64,000 nucleotides of DNA from Eisenbergiella tayi (lineage in GTDB: Bacteria > Bacillota > Clostridia > Lachnospirales > Lachnospiraceae): contig NZ_MPDJ01000003.1 of NCBI RefSeq assembly GCF_001881565.1, positions 148,301 through 212,300 of the forward strand, written 5' to 3'. Below the pieces are notes generated by a model. The model searched no databases and had not been told where the DNA came from. It saw only the letters and a program-made list of their open reading frames with translations. Made by a program: the position numbers and the translations under genes. Positions 33,571 through 42,428 of the stretch are shown here, piece by piece. Position 1 is the stretch's first letter. The number at the start of each line of letters is the position of its first letter.

Positions 33571-33599
33571 TTGAAAACGCTTACATTTTGTTTTATGAT
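33571..33599 (+). promoter_or_regulatory. Promoter of the pectin transporter operon
   Basis: TTGAAA at 33571-33576, 17-base spacer, TATGAT at 33594-33599, about 85 bases before the GTG start of the first permease. A CcpA-type cre overlaps the -35 box. Confidence 0.75.
33572..33585. promoter_or_regulatory. CcpA catabolite-repression site (cre)
   Basis: TGAAAACGCTTACA matches the cre consensus TGWAANCGNTNWCA at every defined position. Overlap with the -35 box predicts repression of the operon when preferred sugars are present. Confidence 0.75.
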
Positions 33600-33684
33600 T
33601 GCAGCAGCAGGCAGAGGCAAGCAAAAAAACGTATGGAAGCATTTCTTTGCAGCGCTGCCGAAATAAGAAAAAGGAGGACTTTTC

Positions 33685-34662
33685 GTGAGCGGACTAAGAG
33701 GTAAGACAGCCGTTCCCGCCGTCAGGAATAAGAAAGAATCTTTATGGCATTTTGTGATGGCGCATAAGTGGCTGTACATTTTATTGATACCAGGCGTGCT
33801 TTATATGCTGATATTTAATTATCTTCCGATGTTTGGTATTGTGATTGCATTTCAGGATTTCAGGCCCTTCAGTGCGGACAGCGCCATCGGTGCTTATCTG
33901 TCGAGTGAATGGGTGGGACTGGCGAACTTCAGGAAATTTTTTACAGGCTATGATTTCTTTATGCTTCTGAAAAATACGCTTTCCATTTCCATACTGAGTC
34001 TGCTGTTCTTTTTCCCCGCACCTATCCTGCTGGCGCTTCTTTTGAATGAAATCAGGAGCCAGGGCTACAAGCGGGCGACACAGACACTGGTATACATTCC
34101 CCACTTTATATCGCTGGTTATTGTGGCAACACTGACTCAGCAGCTGTTCAGCACTACGGACGGTATTATCTATAAGATAATGGAAAATATTATGGGACGG
34201 GGAAATGCACCGGACATCCTTGCGACGCCCAAGTATTTTTACGGACTTATCGTAGGGCAGAATGTGTGGAAGGAAACGGGATATGGTACCATCATTTTCC
34301 TGGCGGCGCTGGCCGGAGTGGATATGGAGCTGTATGAGGCGGCAAGGATTGACGGCGCCGGACGCTGGAGGCTGATGTGGCATATCACGCTGCCGGCCAT
34401 ACGGGGAACCATTGTCATCATGCTGATACTGAAGGTCGGTTCCATATTAAATACGGGTTATGAACAGATTTTCCTGATGCAGAACGATTTGAACTATACG
34501 GCGTCGGAGGTATTTGACACCTATATTTACAACAAGGGAATTAAGCTTGCCCAGTATTCCATGGCGACGGCCGCAGGTGTATTCAAATCCGTGGTAAGCC
34601 TGATTATGGTGCTGGCGGCTAATAAAATCGCTAAAATGTGCGGTGAATCCGGATTTTATTAA
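33685..34662 (+). CDS. ABC sugar transporter permease, LplB/YesP type (locus 2)
   Basis: 325 aa membrane permease of a CUT1 importer. Helices start at about residue 30 (WLYILLIPGVLYMLIFNYLP). The EAA loop reads LYEAARIDGAGRWRLMWHITLP. It uses a GTG start after a strong AAGGAGG site. It is the first gene behind the cre-controlled promoter and is followed 12 bases later by its partner. It is paralogous to the permease at 3230. The ATPase subunit is not encoded nearby. Confidence 0.92.
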   Translation: MSGLRGKTAVPAVRNKKESLWHFVMAHKWLYILLIPGVLYMLIFNYLPMFGIVIAFQDFRPFSADSAIGAYLSSEWVGLANFRKFFTGYDFFMLLKNTLSISILSLLFFFPAPILLALLLNEIRSQGYKRATQTLVYIPHFISLVIVATLTQQLFSTTDGIIYKIMENIMGRGNAPDILATPKYFYGLIVGQNVWKETGYGTIIFLAALAGVDMELYEAARIDGAGRWRLMWHITLPAIRGTIVIMLILKVGSILNTGYEQIFLMQNDLNYTASEVFDTYIYNKGIKLAQYSMATAAGVFKSVVSLIMVLAANKIAKMCGESGFY

Positions 34663-34674
34663 GAGGAGGTTAAC

Positions 34675-35580
34675 ATGTCTAAGGTGCGTGAAGGTTCCAA
34701 GATAAAGAGAAGTCCTGGTGATCAGGCCGTACAGGTTTTGATATACATATTCGTGGGCGTGTGCGCGGTGGTCACGGTTCTGCCTTTCCTTTATGTACTG
34801 GCCGGTTCCTTTGCTACGGAGAGGGAACTGACGGAAAGGGCTTTTTTCATTATTCCCACAGAGTTTTCGCTGAATGCCTATAAATATATAATCCGGACAG
34901 GCGATGTATTTAAGGGGCTGAAAAATTCAGTTATTGTTACGGTGATCGGTACGGCGATTAATATGCTGTTTACCACAACCCTGGCCTATCCCCTTTCCCG
35001 GTCTTATCTGAGGGGGCGTAACTTTTTCATCAATATGGTTATCATTACCATGCTTTTTTCCGGGGGTATGGTTCCCAGCTATCTGGTGGTAAGCAGCCTG
35101 AAGCTGACCAATACCTACTGGTCCCTGTGGCTGCCCGGTGCGATAAGCGCCTTTAATATGATAATCATAAAAAATTATTTCCAGGGCATTCCCAAAGAAC
35201 TGGAAGAGGCGGCCAGGGTGGACGGCTGCTCGGATTTGGGGATTTTCCTGAAAATCATTCTGCCTTTGTCCAAACCCACGATAGCCTCTGTGTCTCTGTT
35301 CTACGCGGTAGGACACTGGAATTCCTATTTCAGCGCCATGCTGTATATCAGTGACAGAAGCAAGGAAGTGGTTCAGATTGCGCTGCGAAGAATCATTTTC
35401 CTCGCAGGGGGCATCAACACGGACGGAACCCCCATTGACTGGGGTGCTATGGGACAGCCGCCGGAAAAAGCGGTGAAAATGGCCACTACGGTGGTGGCTA
35501 CCGTCCCCATACTGATCATTTATCCGTTTGTCCAGAAGTATTTTACCCAAGGTGTTATGGTCGGCGCTGTAAAGGGCTGA
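34675..35580 (+). CDS. ABC sugar transporter permease, LplC/YesQ type (locus 2)
   Basis: 301 aa, partner of the preceding permease. It shows membrane helices from about residue 20, the docking loop ELEEAARVDGCSDLGIFLKIILP and the typical ending YPFVQKYFTQGVMVGAVKG. A GAGGAGG site stands before the ATG. With the permease at 33685 and the binding protein at 35628 it forms the locus 2 importer, probably for rhamnogalacturonan oligosaccharides by analogy to yesOPQ/rhg systems. Confidence 0.92.
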   Translation: MSKVREGSKIKRSPGDQAVQVLIYIFVGVCAVVTVLPFLYVLAGSFATERELTERAFFIIPTEFSLNAYKYIIRTGDVFKGLKNSVIVTVIGTAINMLFTTTLAYPLSRSYLRGRNFFINMVIITMLFSGGMVPSYLVVSSLKLTNTYWSLWLPGAISAFNMIIIKNYFQGIPKELEEAARVDGCSDLGIFLKIILPLSKPTIASVSLFYAVGHWNSYFSAMLYISDRSKEVVQIALRRIIFLAGGINTDGTPIDWGAMGQPPEKAVKMATTVVATVPILIIYPFVQKYFTQGVMVGAVKG

Positions 35581-35627
35581 TTTGACATAAACCATCTAAT
35601 GTATTTTCATATAAGGGAGGAAAAAAT

Positions 35628-37247
35628 ATGAAGCGTAAAAAAATGATGTCTTTACTGCTGTCAGCCGTTGCCGCTGTCAGTATGATCGCCGGCTGCGGAA
35701 ATCAGGCTGCAGGGACCAGCGGGGAAGGAAACGCGCCGACGAGTGAGAGCCGGGAGGCGGGGACGGATGCCGCTGCAGCCGAAGAAACGGGCGAAAGACC
35801 GACTATCAGCATCATGTGTATCGATATCTATGGCTCGGCGATGGGAAATGTGGGCTCAGAAGACGTGCTGAAGGCGGCCGAGGACTATACGGGTGTCAAT
35901 GTGGATTTCAACTGGGTAGCCAACGATTCTTATAACGATATATTGGGCGTGACCCTGATGGATAAGGCGAATATGCCCATGGTAATTACCTACGGCAGCG
36001 ACCTGCAGGCAAATCTTGTCCAGGCAGCAAAGGACGGGGCGTTCTGGGATTTGAATGATTTTGTGTGGGATAAAGAAAAATACCCCAATCTTTCCCAGAT
36101 GAATGAAAATGTTATCAAAGGGTTTACCGTGGACGGCCAGCTGGTAGGAATTTACCGTTCCAGGCCCATCGGACGTAATGGCCTTGGCTACCGGGCAGAC
36201 TGGGCGGAAAAGCTCGGGCTGGATGAGCCCAAGACAATCGAAGACGTATACAATATGATGTATCAGTTCACCTATGGGGATCCGGACGGAAACGGCAAAG
36301 ATGATACCTACGGCCTGTGCCTTTGCAAATATACAGGTCCGCTGGATATCATACAGGCCTGGTTCGGCGCCGGAAACCAGTGGAAGGAAGTGGACGGAAA
36401 GCTGATTCCCATCCATCAGACAGAGGAATATATGGAGGCCCTGAGATGGATGAAAAAGATGTATGACGACGGACTGGTATACCGGGATTGGGCAACAAGA
36501 GAAACCAATACCTGGACGGACGGCGTAAAGAACGGGGAATGCGGTATGTTCCTGGACGTTCTGGATAATTCCCGCAGAATCTGGGATTACCTCGTAACGG
36601 AAAATATCCCTTCCGCAACAGGAGAAGGCGTTGCCAGCATGAAGCTTATCGGCGGCATTGCTGCGGAAGAAGGAGGAGAACCTCATACTCTGGCAACCTC
36701 CGGCGCCAGTGGCTGTCTGCTTATCACAAAAGCAGGGGCCAAGACGGAGCAGGATGTGGAAAACTGTCTTACCTATCTGGATAAGATGTGCGATAATGAA
36801 ATGAGGATACTTGCTGATTACGGCCTGGAAGGAAGAGATTACGAGCTTGATGAAGAAGGATATATTGTGGATTTGCTGGTAGATAAAGAAATCCAGGAGA
36901 AGCCTCAGATAGGCCTGAACCAGTCCGTGCCTTATGTGCCGGAGGTTCTTCCCAATGCGACGACAGTTAAGAAGAGCGACAGGCTTGTGGAAGAGGAAGC
37001 TATTAAAGAGGCCAATGCGGATATCGCCGTATTTAACCCGGCTATCGGTTATCTGGTGAGCTCCAAGGTGAATGCTGAGGTGGGAACCGATCTGAAGGAT
37101 ATCCTGGACAGGGCGAGAACACAGTACATCTGCGGGCAGATTGATGAAAAGGGCCTGCAGGATCAGTTTAAGGTATGGGAACAGAGGGGCGGCGCCGATT
37201 TGATTGCGGAAGTGAACGAAATGTATCAGGCGGATACGTCCAAATAA
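35628..37247 (+). CDS. Extracellular solute-binding lipoprotein (locus 2)
   Basis: 539 aa. The signal peptide has lipobox IAGC (Cys23) and a Gly/Ser/Glu-rich linker. The body is a large LplA-type sugar-binding protein (MCIDIYGSAMGN near residue 62, GLGYRADWAEKLGLDEPKTIEDVYNMM near 185, a DPDGNGKDDTYG calcium-type loop near 222, and a C-terminal helical end). It captures oligosaccharides outside the membrane for the two permeases upstream. GGGAGG precedes the start. A strong terminator follows the stop, so expression of the downstream lyase genes may be partly uncoupled. Confidence 0.92.
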   Translation: MKRKKMMSLLLSAVAAVSMIAGCGNQAAGTSGEGNAPTSESREAGTDAAAAEETGERPTISIMCIDIYGSAMGNVGSEDVLKAAEDYTGVNVDFNWVANDSYNDILGVTLMDKANMPMVITYGSDLQANLVQAAKDGAFWDLNDFVWDKEKYPNLSQMNENVIKGFTVDGQLVGIYRSRPIGRNGLGYRADWAEKLGLDEPKTIEDVYNMMYQFTYGDPDGNGKDDTYGLCLCKYTGPLDIIQAWFGAGNQWKEVDGKLIPIHQTEEYMEALRWMKKMYDDGLVYRDWATRETNTWTDGVKNGECGMFLDVLDNSRRIWDYLVTENIPSATGEGVASMKLIGGIAAEEGGEPHTLATSGASGCLLITKAGAKTEQDVENCLTYLDKMCDNEMRILADYGLEGRDYELDEEGYIVDLLVDKEIQEKPQIGLNQSVPYVPEVLPNATTVKKSDRLVEEEAIKEANADIAVFNPAIGYLVSSKVNAEVGTDLKDILDRARTQYICGQIDEKGLQDQFKVWEQRGGADLIAEVNEMYQADTSK

Positions 37248-37266
37248 GAGAATCAGCTATGCAGAT

Positions 37267-37307
37267 AAGAGGCTGCGAAGGTACGAATGGCCTTCGCAGC
37301 CTCTTTT
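37267..37307 (+). terminator. Internal terminator between binding protein and PL11 gene
   Basis: Perfect 15-pair stem (37267-37281 with 37291-37305), 9-base loop and T run. It sits only 15 bases before the PL11 start codon. No separate promoter for the lyase genes is evident, so read-through may set the ratio of transporter to enzymes. Confidence 0.85.
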
Positions 37308-37321
37308 GAAAGGAGTGCAGG

Positions 37322-39775
37322 ATGCGTATAACATGGGAACAGGTGACGGACAGCAGCATCGGTATTTCCTGGGAGCCGGTACAAAAAGCTGACTGTTACC
37401 GCGTATATTGGGCGGACAGTGCGGGCAGTACCGTACGGTACCGCCTCATGGCGGAGACGAAAGCCTGCCGTTATACCCTGGAAAAGGCCACGCATGTCCC
37501 CCATTATCTCCGGGTGGCGGCGGTGAGGAACGGAGAAGAAACGGAGTGCAGTGATACCCTGCGGACGCCGGTGAAAAAGGTGTTCTGGGAACAGCTGGAA
37601 CGGCTGAACAGAGGGCTTGTGGCCGTGAAGACGGGAAACGGAATTTTCCTGAGCTGGCGGCTGTTTTTGGAGGAAGTGAGCGGATATTCCGACACAGGCA
37701 TGACCGGGACGGATTTCGCGGTATACCGGAACGGAGAACGGATCGGGACGGTGATGGAGAGCACGAATTATCTGGATGCCCGGGGAACGGAAAAAGACAG
37801 GTATGCAGTGGCTCCCATAAAGGACGGCAGGGAAGGGGAGCCGTGCGGCGAGGTGAAGGTCTGGGAAAAGGAGTACCTGGATATCCCCCTTCATAAACCT
37901 GAGGGAGGCGTGACGCCCGCAGGAGAGGCTTATGAATATCATGCCAACGATATGAGCATCGGGGATGTGGACGGAGACGGCGAATATGAATACATCGTAA
38001 AATGGGATCCTTCCAATTCCCATGATGTTTCCATTAAGGGATATACGGGAAAATGCTATCTGGACTGTATGAAGCTGGACGGCACTCTTTTGTGGCGTCT
38101 GGATATGGGGGTGAATATCCGGGCGGGAGCCCATTATACCCAGTTTATGGTCTATGATTTCAACGGTGACGGGAAAGCGGAAATGGCGGTAAAAACAGCG
38201 CCCGGAACCAAAATGATCCGGTACGGGGTGGACGGAACGGCAAAAGAGGAACGGTATATCACGCTCCTGCCCGAGGATATTGCGGCGGGAGTGGGGCATG
38301 AGGATAACTATGTCTGTTCGGCAGAAGATTACAGGCGGCATATGGCGGAGGTATTTATGCATTGGCAGGATTGTCCGCAGGTGAAATCAGGACAGTGGCC
38401 GGAAACATTGGAGGAATGCTTTAAAATGGAGGGGATTGCTCCCCCGAGGAGCTGTTCCTATCCGCTGAAGGAACAGGATGCCCTGGATCTTGCCGATTAT
38501 TTCATCCATGTATATGCGCCGGCGAGGAGTGAAAAAAATGAACTGGATAAATTCGAAGGCTTTATTTATGAAGGGCCGGAATATCTGACCATGTTCGCCG
38601 GCGACGGAAGGGAGCTGCAGACGGTACGTTTCCCGGTGGGCCGTGAGGATGACGGGCTTCTCTGGGGGGATTATGCCCTGCCGCGTATAGAGCCCTGCAA
38701 CCGGGTGGATCGTTTCCTTTCCGGTGTGGCTTATCTGGACGGGGAACGTCCCTATCTGATTATGGCAAGAGGCTACTATACCAGAACGACAGTGACCGCT
38801 TATGATTTCTTTGATAATTGTTTCCGGGAGAAATTCCGGGTTGACAGCGGGCATGTGCCTATGGCTAATCCGTTTAGGGCGGAAGGGATACATGAGGTGG
38901 AAGGGCCGGATCCGGTATATGGCGCTCTTGCCGGACAGGGCAACCACAGCCTTGCCGCTGCGGATGTGGACGGCGACGGCTGTATGGAAATCATATACGG
39001 CGCCGCGGTAATTGATCATGACGGTTCCCTGCTTTACAGCAGCTATGACTACAGGCCGGACGGCGTGCGTGCCAAGCTCGGACATGGAGACGCCATGCAT
39101 GTGGCTAAGATCGATCCGGATCGTCCGGGGTACCAGATTTTCAATGTGTTCGAAGGAGGGGAAGCGGTTCCCTATGGATTTGCCCTGCGCGATGCACAGA
39201 CCGGGGAGGTTCTGTTCGGTGAGTATGCCGCGGAGGATTTGGGAAGATGCATGATCGGCAAAATCGACCCCGGCACAAGAGGGTTTCAGGTATGGGTAAA
39301 TGAGGTGTTTGACTGCAGGGGACGGAAGCTGGAGGTGCCTGTGCCGGGAACGAATCAGAGTATCCGCTGGGCGGGGGACATGAGCACGCAGATCATAGAC
39401 AGGGCGCAGTATATCGGTACGGTTCAGACGGGAGTCATCAATGATAATACCCACGGTACGATGCTTGTGCCGGAGGATACCATGACCAACAACGGGACAA
39501 AAGGGAATCCCTGCCTGGTAGCGGATATTTTCGGGGATTTCAGGGAAGAACTCCTTCTGCGTAAAAAGGATGACAGTGCCATTCGTATTTATACGAATAC
39601 GGAGCTTACGGGGCATAAGCTTTTTACATTGATGCATGATTCCATGTACCGCTGCGGTGTGGCCTGGCAGAACAATTGTTATAACCAGCCCTGCTATACC
39701 AAATTTTATTATGGAAATGACTGCGATTTCAGGGATGTCCTTCCCTGGCTGGCGGCGGAGGACGGAGAAGAGTAA
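37322..39775 (+). CDS. PL11 rhamnogalacturonan lyase
   Basis: 817 aa, no signal peptide, hence probably intracellular. PL11 enzymes cleave the rhamnose-galacturonate backbone of rhamnogalacturonan I by beta-elimination. An N-terminal fibronectin-III-like domain (about 1-85, SIGISWEPVQKADCYRVYW) and a second beta domain precede the eight-bladed calcium-dependent propeller, with the family signature SIGDVDGDGEYEYIVKWDPSN (about 215-235), NIRAGAHYTQFMVYDFNGDGKAEMAVKTAPGT and many further DxDxDG loops. It is similar to YesW/YesX. AAAGGAG precedes the ATG. Products would carry unsaturated ends suited to GH105 and PL22 partners in the window. Confidence 0.94.
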   Translation: MRITWEQVTDSSIGISWEPVQKADCYRVYWADSAGSTVRYRLMAETKACRYTLEKATHVPHYLRVAAVRNGEETECSDTLRTPVKKVFWEQLERLNRGLVAVKTGNGIFLSWRLFLEEVSGYSDTGMTGTDFAVYRNGERIGTVMESTNYLDARGTEKDRYAVAPIKDGREGEPCGEVKVWEKEYLDIPLHKPEGGVTPAGEAYEYHANDMSIGDVDGDGEYEYIVKWDPSNSHDVSIKGYTGKCYLDCMKLDGTLLWRLDMGVNIRAGAHYTQFMVYDFNGDGKAEMAVKTAPGTKMIRYGVDGTAKEERYITLLPEDIAAGVGHEDNYVCSAEDYRRHMAEVFMHWQDCPQVKSGQWPETLEECFKMEGIAPPRSCSYPLKEQDALDLADYFIHVYAPARSEKNELDKFEGFIYEGPEYLTMFAGDGRELQTVRFPVGREDDGLLWGDYALPRIEPCNRVDRFLSGVAYLDGERPYLIMARGYYTRTTVTAYDFFDNCFREKFRVDSGHVPMANPFRAEGIHEVEGPDPVYGALAGQGNHSLAAADVDGDGCMEIIYGAAVIDHDGSLLYSSYDYRPDGVRAKLGHGDAMHVAKIDPDRPGYQIFNVFEGGEAVPYGFALRDAQTGEVLFGEYAAEDLGRCMIGKIDPGTRGFQVWVNEVFDCRGRKLEVPVPGTNQSIRWAGDMSTQIIDRAQYIGTVQTGVINDNTHGTMLVPEDTMTNNGTKGNPCLVADIFGDFREELLLRKKDDSAIRIYTNTELTGHKLFTLMHDSMYRCGVAWQNNCYNQPCYTKFYYGNDCDFRDVLPWLAAEDGEE

Positions 39776-39780
39776 TCAGA

Positions 39781-39840
39781 CAGAAGCTTGTAAGAAGTCA
39801 GAGGCTTGTAAGCAGGCAGATGCGTGTAAGAAAACAGATG
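39781..39840. repeat. Imperfect 18-bp tandem repeat between lyase genes
   Basis: Three full units (39781, 39799, 39817) and a partial fourth share CAGANGCNTGTAAG-like sequence. They begin six bases after the PL11 stop codon. Confidence 0.65.
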
Positions 39841-39874
39841 GGGATTCCCGGAAAAAGAAAGGGAGGCTGGTTTT

Positions 39875-41122
39875 ATGGAAGCAAAACTGATAGGAAAATT
39901 TGACATTGCAGCGGCCGGCGGGGGAAAAGGGCTGCTGGGGGATATTGACGGAGACGGGCGGATGGAGGTAGTATTTGTACAGGCGGACAGCGGCATTGAC
40001 GATCGCTATGTCCCTCATCAGATTACCTGTGTGACCGCTTACCGGCTGACCGGTGAACTGCTGTGGCAGAGAGGTGACAGCTCCGGCAGGCCCGGCAGTT
40101 TCGGCTCGGATTTTCCCGCACAGATTTATGATATTGACGGGGACGGATGCCTGGAAATCCTGTGTGTGATGGACAAAAGGTTTCTCATACTCGAAGGAGC
40201 CACAGGAAGGGTGAAGGAGGAGCATGCGCTTCCGTCAGAAGAGGCCCATGACTGTATTATCATAGCAAACCTCAGCGGGAAAGACAGGCCGGAGGACATT
40301 ATCCTGAAGGATCGGTATTTCCACATGTGGGCGCTGAACAGGCAGTTTGAACTGCTTTGGACCCATGAGGGGAACCTGGGACACTTCCCCTGGTGCAGTG
40401 ATGTGAACGGGGACGGCTATGACGAGGTGATGGCTGGCTACGATCTGCTGGATCATAATGGACAGGTGCTTTGGTCCTGCCGGGATCTGGAGGATCATGC
40501 GGACTGCCTCTGGGTGGGGGATGTGAATGGAGACGGAAAACCGGAAATCGCCGTGGGAGGCAGTGTGACCTGCCTGTACAGCGCGGAAGGAGAAGAGCTT
40601 TGGCGTTATGACGGATCCGTGGAATCCCAGCATATTGCTCTGGGGAAATTCCTGCCCGGGCGGCCGGGGCTGCAGGTGGCGGGGCTTGACCGGATACGCA
40701 GGGGAGACGGCTACAAAGGGCAGTGGGACGGAAAGGACGGCATGTTTATGCTGGACGGTGAAGGGAAGGAGCTTTGGAAGGAAGACAGGCAGACCAAGGG
40801 CTGGCTGACGATTGTGGACGGACTTTACAACTGGAACGGCGAAGGGAAGGATTATATTCTTGCCTACCGGCGCGGGGGCGGCGTAAAACCGGCCTTGTAT
40901 GACGGCTGGGGAAATACGGCGGTGTCCTTCCCGGAGGATGGCTATGTCCTCCATGGGGATTTGTTCGGACGGGATAAAGAGGATGTAATTATTTATTCCG
41001 AAGATACGGCCTGGGTATTCAGCGGGACGCCCGCAGACCTGGCGGAGAAGCCTTCCGGAAAGCCGGTTCCCCAGGTGAAAAGGCTTTACAGGTCAACGCT
41101 GTATCCCGGAGGGGAACGGTAA
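39875..41122 (+). CDS. DxDxDG-repeat propeller protein of the pectin locus
   Basis: 415 aa, no signal peptide. Repeated blade motifs with calcium-binding loops are seen throughout: LLGDIDGDGRMEVVF (near residue 20), IYDIDGDGCLEIL (near 85), CSDVNGDGYDEVMAG (near 175) and VGDVNGDGKPEIAVGG (near 214). The fold is an FG-GAP-like propeller related to PL11 catalytic domains, but the diagnostic PL11 segments are missing. It could be a short lyase-like enzyme or an oligosaccharide-binding protein. GGGAGG precedes the ATG. It is co-transcribed between PL11 and PL22. It resembles the protein at 16804 in general design. Confidence 0.7.
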   Translation: MEAKLIGKFDIAAAGGGKGLLGDIDGDGRMEVVFVQADSGIDDRYVPHQITCVTAYRLTGELLWQRGDSSGRPGSFGSDFPAQIYDIDGDGCLEILCVMDKRFLILEGATGRVKEEHALPSEEAHDCIIIANLSGKDRPEDIILKDRYFHMWALNRQFELLWTHEGNLGHFPWCSDVNGDGYDEVMAGYDLLDHNGQVLWSCRDLEDHADCLWVGDVNGDGKPEIAVGGSVTCLYSAEGEELWRYDGSVESQHIALGKFLPGRPGLQVAGLDRIRRGDGYKGQWDGKDGMFMLDGEGKELWKEDRQTKGWLTIVDGLYNWNGEGKDYILAYRRGGGVKPALYDGWGNTAVSFPEDGYVLHGDLFGRDKEDVIIYSEDTAWVFSGTPADLAEKPSGKPVPQVKRLYRSTLYPGGER

Positions 41123-41175
41123 AAAAGGCACGGGCTTGAGAACAGTCCGGCTTAAGAAAGAAAAGGAGAGGGAAC

Positions 41176-42360
41176 ATGGCAGCAGGAAGAATTATCAGGA
41201 ACAATTTTAAGGAATTTACGGATGAACTGACGGGTACGAAGGTTACGCGTCTCACGGAGCCGGATCATGTGAGCCATCATATGTATTTTTATAACCGGAT
41301 GACTACGGCTGACGGATCCAGGCTTTTATACTGTGCGGAGCTTGAAGGAGAGAGGCAGCTGTATCTTATGGATCTGCATACCGGGGATGCCGTGCAGCTT
41401 ACGGAGGGAGACGGGCTGGAAGATTACGGCGGTTTGATTTCCGCGGAGGATACCCATATTTTTTATCAGCAGAAGGATGGCATCTGGAAGCTTTGTCTGG
41501 AAACACTGGAAAAGGAATGCGTTTACCGCATACCGGAGGGCTGGAACGGAGGCAACTGGGGGATGAGCCAGGACAACCGTTTTATGGCGATTGTGGAAAC
41601 CTTGAAGTCTTCCCTTCCGGAGAGGAAGAAAGGGGACAACTGGGACTTTTTCGCTTTGACCTGTAAGGCAAAGCCCCATTGCCGGATCGTATATGTGGAT
41701 CTGCAGACGGGCAGCAGCCATACGGTGCTGGAGGATGACTGCTGGTTCGGGCATGCCCAGATCCGTCCGGGGGATCCGGATACCATCATGTTCTGCCATG
41801 AGGGCCCCTATGATTTGATAGATGCCAGACTGTGGCTGGTACAGAGTGACGGAAGCAATTACCGCTGCTGCAGGGAGCAGCCGTCGGATTTGATACTGAC
41901 ACATGAATTCTGGCTTCCCGACGGTTCGAAGCTGGCCTTCGTTTATCGGGAGACGACAGGCAGCAAGGAGGAAAACATCCGTATGATCAACCCGGATACT
42001 ATGGAAGAAGAGATTTTCATGCCCTGTTCTCCTTATGCTCATTTTATCTGTGACAAGAGGAACCGTTATATGGTTGGGGATTCCCAGGGAAGCGATGTCC
42101 CCATCCATCTGCTGGAGGAAACGGACGAGGAAGAAAACGGCGAAATCAAGAACGATTTTATTTACCTTGTAGACGTGGAAAAGAGAGAAGAGAGGAAGCT
42201 GTGCTACCATGGAACCTCCTGGAGGGCGGTGCACGGAAATCCGCAGGATTCCCATCCCCACCCCTGCTTTACGGAAGATAACAGGTATGTTATATTTGTA
42301 TCAGACAAAGAGGGAAAGCCCTGCATTTACAGAGTGGATTTGGAACAGTTTAATAAGTAG
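41176..42360 (+). CDS. ogl: PL22 oligogalacturonate lyase
   Basis: 394 aa cytoplasmic enzyme that splits short galacturonate oligomers, ending at unsaturated monomer (5-keto-4-deoxyuronate). The seven-bladed propeller family is recognised from the opening FTDELTGTKVTRLTEPDHVSHHMYFYNRM, LLYCAELEGERQLYLMDL, the central HAQIRPGDPDTIMFCHEGPYDL, and the C-terminal GTSWRAVHGNPQDSHPHPCFTEDNRYV. Several conserved His residues are likely Mn ligands. GGAGAGGG precedes the ATG. It lies downstream of PL11 and the propeller gene and before an SDR gene, a coherent pectin-fragment pathway. Confidence 0.88.
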   Translation: MAAGRIIRNNFKEFTDELTGTKVTRLTEPDHVSHHMYFYNRMTTADGSRLLYCAELEGERQLYLMDLHTGDAVQLTEGDGLEDYGGLISAEDTHIFYQQKDGIWKLCLETLEKECVYRIPEGWNGGNWGMSQDNRFMAIVETLKSSLPERKKGDNWDFFALTCKAKPHCRIVYVDLQTGSSHTVLEDDCWFGHAQIRPGDPDTIMFCHEGPYDLIDARLWLVQSDGSNYRCCREQPSDLILTHEFWLPDGSKLAFVYRETTGSKEENIRMINPDTMEEEIFMPCSPYAHFICDKRNRYMVGDSQGSDVPIHLLEETDEEENGEIKNDFIYLVDVEKREERKLCYHGTSWRAVHGNPQDSHPHPCFTEDNRYVIFVSDKEGKPCIYRVDLEQFNK

Positions 42361-42428
42361 AAGGCCGTGCGGCAAAGAAAGCTGATATCCGGAAAGACAG
42401 AAGGGCGCCGCCGGCGGAAGGAGGCATT

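Noticed and set aside
38387..39637. 416-aa minus-strand open frame inside the PL11 gene
   Set aside because: Shadow of the PL11 reading frame.
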